A stretch of DNA of 9,188 bases from an uncultured Ignavibacteria bacterium (GTDB taxonomy: Bacteria; Bacteroidota; Ignavibacteria; Kapaibacteriales; UBA2268): assembly GCA_903911805.1 (NCBI GenBank), contig CAIWET010000151.1, positions 1 to 9,188 of the forward strand. The letters run 5' to 3'. The notes below the pieces were generated by a model. It was not told the origin of the DNA, made no database searches, and saw only the letters and a program-made list of their open reading frames with translations. Position numbers and translations under genes: made by a program. Position 1 is the stretch's first letter. Every line of letters starts with the position of its first letter. Positions 5,532 to 9,188 of the stretch are shown one piece after another.

Positions 5532-8500
5532 ATGTCAGAATTTGTTCATTTGCATAATCACACTCATTATTCACTATGTGATGCACTTGCAACTCCCGAG
5601 CAATTAGTTAAAGCTGCTAAGAATGATGGAATGGATTCAATTGCTCTAACAGACCACGGAGTAATGTTTGGTGTTATGGAATTTGCAAAATATGCAAAAT
5701 CAAATGGTATAAAACCTCTTATTGGTTTTGAAGCTTATGTTGCTAATGGTAGTCGCTTTGATACTTCAGCTGGAAAAGCTCAAACAAAAAGAAAAAATTA
5801 TTATCATCTCATTTTATTAGCAAAAAATACGGTAGGTTATAAAAATTTATTAAAATTAACGACTTTTGCTCATACCGAAGGTTTTTATTATAAGCCTAGA
5901 ATTGATAGAGAGCTTCTAGAGAAATACAATGAAGGAATAATTGCACTTTCTGCTTGTATGGGTGGCGTTGTTAATGCTCATTTGATAGATAATGACTATG
6001 AAGAAGGTTTCAATTCAGCCAAATATTATCAGCAACTTTTTGGCGAAGATTTTTACATTGAATTGCAAAATCATTTTATTCCAGGCGATGAAATAATTTT
6101 AAGAGATGCTCCAAAAATTGCTCGTGATTTAGGAATTAAGTTAGTTGCAACAAATGATATTCATTATATCAAAAAAGAGCAAGCTGTTGCACATAATATT
6201 CTACTTTATATCAAAGATTCTTCTCAGATAAGAGAAGGAATGAATATTTACGAATTAAGATACAAAAAACCAGAAATGTATTTTAAGACTACAGCCCAGA
6301 TGAAAGACCTATTTAAAGAATTTCCAGAATCAATTTCTAATACTCTTGAAATTGCAGACAAATGCGACTTCCAATTTAAAACCGGGTTATTTATGCCCGA
6401 ATTTCCAATTCCAAAAGAATCACAAGCAAAAACACTTGATGATTATCTTGTTGAAGTTACTTACGAAGGACTTAATTATAGATTTAAAAATGAAATTGCT
6501 GAGGAGATCAAAGATCGTGCTGATTTTGAATTAAATGTTATCAGAACTATGGGTTTTGCTGGATATTTTCTGATTGTTCAGGATTTTATCAATGCCGCAA
6601 AAGCTATGGGCGTTAGCGTTGGACCTGGAAGAGGTTCAGCTGCTGGAAGTATGGTTGCTTTCGCTTTGGGTATTACAAATATTGACCCAATTAAATATGA
6701 CTTACTTTTTGAAAGATTTTTGAATCCAGAAAGAGTGTCAATGCCCGATATTGACATTGATTTCAATGACGTTAATCGATATAAGGTAATCGAATATGTA
6801 AAGGAAAAATATGGGAAGGAATGCGTAGCTCAGATTGTAACATTTGGCAAGCTCACTTCCAAAGCAGTATTGAAAGATGTTGCTCGAGTATTGGGTATTC
6901 CTCATACAGAAATCAATGCCCTTAATAAATTTATCCCTGTTGATCAAGGAAAAGTGAAACCATTAGCTGAAGCATTTAAATTACCTGATATCATCAAATT
7001 TATGGAAGGTAAAAGTAATAAATATAAAGAATTGATGGAATATTCTCAATCATTAGAGAATCTTAATAGAAATACTGGTATTCACGCAGCTGGTGTAGTT
7101 ATAACGCCTTCTGATGTTACAAACTACGTTCCTCTTTATCAATCAGGAGGTAGTAAAAAAGGTGAAATTTGCACTCAATTCAGTATGAAAGAATTGGAAG
7201 ATGCTGGTATTTTGAAAATGGACTTTTTGGGTTTGAGAACTTTATCTATTATTGATAATTCTTTAGAAATGATTGAGCAGAATTATAATGAAAAAATTGA
7301 TATTGATGCAATTGGTTTTGATGACGATTTATCTTATGAAATTTTTGGAAACGGAAATACTTTAGGCATATTCCAGTTTGAATCTAGCGGAATGCAAAAA
7401 TATCTGAAAGATTTAAAACCAAAAAATTTAGATGAAATAACCGCAATGAATGCACTTTATAGACCTGGTCCTATGGATAATATTCCAGAATTTATTGATA
7501 GAAAATTTGGAAGAAAGCCAATTGAATATTTAAGTCCTCTTATGGAAAACTCGCTAAAATCAACTTATGGTATTATTGTTTACCAAGAGCAAGTAATGCA
7601 ATTAGCAAGAGATATTGCAGGTTATACACTCGGTGGAGCTGATACTCTAAGAAGAATTATGGGAAAGAAGAAAAAAGAAGATATGGCTAAACAAAAGCCT
7701 GTCTTTGTTGATTCTTCAAAAATCAAAGGAATAGATGGTAAAATTTCAGAAGAAATATTCGAATTAATCGCAAAATTCGCATCCTATGGATTTAATAAAT
7801 CCCACGCAGTTGCATATTCTTATTTAGCTTATCAAACAGCTTGGCTTAAAGCTCATTATCCAGCAGAATTTATTGCAGCGAATATGAGCGCTGAATTAAA
7901 CAATCAAAATAAAATTGTTCAATTTATTGAAGAATGCAAGAAATACGACATAGTAGTAATGCCTCCTAATGTAAACAAATCAAAAGCAACTTTTGTTGCC
8001 GAAAACAATGTTATTTATTTTGGAATGGCTGGAATTAAAGATGTTGGGGTTAATGCTGCTGAGGCAATAATAGTTGCTAGACAAGAGAAACCATTTGAAT
8101 CATTCTTTGATTTTATAAAGAGAGTTGATTCAAAAGCAGTTAATAAAAGAACTCTCGAAGCATTGATTTGCAGTGGTGCTTTTGATTCATTAGGAAATAA
8201 AAATCGTGCTCAATTACACCACGCTGTTGAATTAGCTGTTGATTTCTCCAAAAAGATGCACGAGAAAAAAGATCTTGGAATGGAAGATATGTTTGGAGGT
8301 TCGATTTCTCAAACAATCAATGAACCTAATTTACCAGAAATTTCAAATTGGACGGATGAAGAACGTTTAAACAAAGAAAAAGAATTCTTGAACTTTTATA
8401 TATCAGGTCATCCAATGGATGCTTATAAACCTTATATAACTTCACTAGCAACATTAGAATTAGGGAATAAGGATAGTAATTTATTTGGGGAGACAGTAAG

Positions 8501-9011
8501 AGTAACTGGAATAATTTCTTCAATTAGAACAAGATTAGATAAGAAAAATGAAACTATTGCCTTTGTTATTCTTGAAGATTATTCTGGCAGAGCTGAATGC
8601 ATCTTTTGGAGTAATTCTTATAGAAAATATAAAGATATGATTGTTGAGAATAATGTTGTAATGTTTATTGGTAAGGCAGAAGGTGGAAAATCAGATAATG
8701 GTGAAACTGAAGCTGAAATCAAGGTTATTGTTGATCAGGTGCAATCATTAGAAGAAGCTGCTAATAATTATGCTAAAGGATTTTATATAAAGGTTGAATC
8801 AGATAAAACTTCTCCTGAAACAATTCAGGAATTTTATAATATGTGCAAAGATATTCACGTCCGAAATATGATTATTTTCCAATTTGTTGATAAAATTAAA
8901 AAGGAAACAAATTCGTTTAGAGCAATTGATATTAACATTTCTTTTTCAGAAAAAAATATCATTCGTATTTGTGATTTGTTTGGTAAAAATAATGTAAAAT
9001 TATTAACTTAA
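5532..9011 (+). CDS. dnaE: DNA polymerase III alpha subunit (replicative polymerase)
   Basis: Catalytic subunit of the replicative DNA polymerase III holoenzyme. At 1159 residues it matches the length of the E. coli DnaE. Domains: N-terminal PHP (about 1-280); palm with GPGRGSAAGS (364-373) and PDIDIDF (405-411), where D406 and D408 are the catalytic aspartates and D564 in LKMDFLGLRT is the likely third; fingers with FQFESSGMQ (614-622), ALYRPGPMDNIPEFI (641-655) and GFNKSHAVAYSYLAYQTAW (753-771); helix-hairpin-helix region (about 820-900); clamp-binding-like MEDMF (917-921); OB fold (about 985-1075); and a C-terminal domain (about 1080-1159). The PHP domain keeps a full set of metal-ligand-type residues (H6, H8, H10, D41, E67, H92, C142, D209, H211), unlike E. 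coli, suggesting possible intrinsic 3'-5' exonuclease activity. There is no intein, frameshift or split. The next gene follows after 11 nt. Confidence 0.98.
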   Translation: MSEFVHLHNHTHYSLCDALATPEQLVKAAKNDGMDSIALTDHGVMFGVMEFAKYAKSNGIKPLIGFEAYVANGSRFDTSAGKAQTKRKNYYHLILLAKNTVGYKNLLKLTTFAHTEGFYYKPRIDRELLEKYNEGIIALSACMGGVVNAHLIDNDYEEGFNSAKYYQQLFGEDFYIELQNHFIPGDEIILRDAPKIARDLGIKLVATNDIHYIKKEQAVAHNILLYIKDSSQIREGMNIYELRYKKPEMYFKTTAQMKDLFKEFPESISNTLEIADKCDFQFKTGLFMPEFPIPKESQAKTLDDYLVEVTYEGLNYRFKNEIAEEIKDRADFELNVIRTMGFAGYFLIVQDFINAAKAMGVSVGPGRGSAAGSMVAFALGITNIDPIKYDLLFERFLNPERVSMPDIDIDFNDVNRYKVIEYVKEKYGKECVAQIVTFGKLTSKAVLKDVARVLGIPHTEINALNKFIPVDQGKVKPLAEAFKLPDIIKFMEGKSNKYKELMEYSQSLENLNRNTGIHAAGVVITPSDVTNYVPLYQSGGSKKGEICTQFSMKELEDAGILKMDFLGLRTLSIIDNSLEMIEQNYNEKIDIDAIGFDDDLSYEIFGNGNTLGIFQFESSGMQKYLKDLKPKNLDEITAMNALYRPGPMDNIPEFIDRKFGRKPIEYLSPLMENSLKSTYGIIVYQEQVMQLARDIAGYTLGGADTLRRIMGKKKKEDMAKQKPVFVDSSKIKGIDGKISEEIFELIAKFASYGFNKSHAVAYSYLAYQTAWLKAHYPAEFIAANMSAELNNQNKIVQFIEECKKYDIVVMPPNVNKSKATFVAENNVIYFGMAGIKDVGVNAAEAIIVARQEKPFESFFDFIKRVDSKAVNKRTLEALICSGAFDSLGNKNRAQLHHAVELAVDFSKKMHEKKDLGMEDMFGGSISQTINEPNLPEISNWTDEERLNKEKEFLNFYISGHPMDAYKPYITSLATLELGNKDSNLFGETVRVTGIISSIRTRLDKKNETIAFVILEDYSGRAECIFWSNSYRKYKDMIVENNVVMFIGKAEGGKSDNGETEAEIKVIVDQVQSLEEAANNYAKGFYIKVESDKTSPETIQEFYNMCKDIHVRNMIIFQFVDKIKKETNSFRAIDINISFSEKNIIRICDLFGKNNVKLLT

Positions 9012-9012
9012 G

Positions 9013-9017
9013 AAAGG
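9013..9017 (+). promoter_or_regulatory. Ribosome binding site of the gene after dnaE
   Basis: AAAGG sits 5 nt before the ATG at 9023, just after the dnaE stop codon. It supports that ATG as a real start and suggests co-transcription with dnaE. Confidence 0.6.
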
Positions 9018-9022
9018 TGTTT

Positions 9023-9188
9023 ATGTTCAGTGTAAAAAATGTTTTGTCAGCAATTGCAGCAATATTTGTAGCAGTTTTAGTTCTTTCATTATTTATTAAA
9101 ATGGTGGGAGTTGCATTATCAATATTGTTTAATATTACTTTTTTAGTAATAATTGCAGTTTTAGCTTTACCATTATATGTAATTTTTA
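9023..9188 (+). CDS. Small hydrophobic membrane protein, start only (cut by window edge)
   Basis: The frame is open for 55 complete codons and runs off the window edge. The visible part has a short polar start (MFSVKN), then two strongly hydrophobic stretches, about residues 7-25 and 30-55, with a single lysine (K26) between them, so at least two transmembrane helices are expected. It begins 11 nt after the dnaE stop with a good AAAGG ribosome site, so it probably shares the dnaE transcript. I do not recognise the family; no motif is visible in the part seen, and it may be only the N-terminus of a larger membrane protein. Confidence 0.65.
   Translation, partial: MFSVKNVLSAIAAIFVAVLVLSLFIKMVGVALSILFNITFLVIIAVLALPLYVIF

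Noticed and set aside
6578..6947. Two short minus-strand open frames inside dnaE
   Set aside because: They overlap the conserved palm region of dnaE and have no family features; shadows of the real gene.

Overview
The window is low-GC DNA (roughly 30% by eye) from a Gram-negative bacterium: it carries a lipid A disaccharide synthase and two proteins with Sec-type signal peptides. The genes are tightly packed, with no rRNA, tRNA, CRISPR, insertion sequence or prophage signs. Protein flavour suggests the FCB group (Bacteroidota/Ignavibacteriota/Kapabacteria-like), and one TAnnTTTG-type promoter element fits. However, several genes carry clear Shine-Dalgarno sequences, which is less typical of core Bacteroidia. 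The lineage is an inference; no phylogenetic marker was compared.

Layout: two divergent transcription units leave a 113-bp intergenic region (5419-5531). Leftward from 5418 runs a compact unit of at least five genes: lpxB, ltaE (low-specificity threonine aldolase, GTG start), a 151-residue exported protein of unknown function, a 757-residue membrane sensor histidine kinase, and ruvX. The last four are joined by 1-nt or 4-nt stop/start overlaps, so translation is probably coupled. Rightward from 5532 runs dnaE, the full-length DNA polymerase III alpha subunit, followed after 11 nt by the start of a small hydrophobic membrane protein cut by the window edge.

Functionally this is mostly housekeeping: replication (DnaE), crossover/rRNA processing (RuvX), outer-membrane lipid A synthesis (LpxB) and amino-acid metabolism (LtaE). 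The part least explained by known families is the coupled pair of small exported protein plus orphan sensor kinase, with no response regulator in view. The second unusual point is that the RuvX reading frame does not stop after its conserved C-terminal motif but continues off the window edge into residues that look like the first strand of a Nudix domain, a possible RuvX-Nudix fusion. No clearly new defence or mobile system is present.
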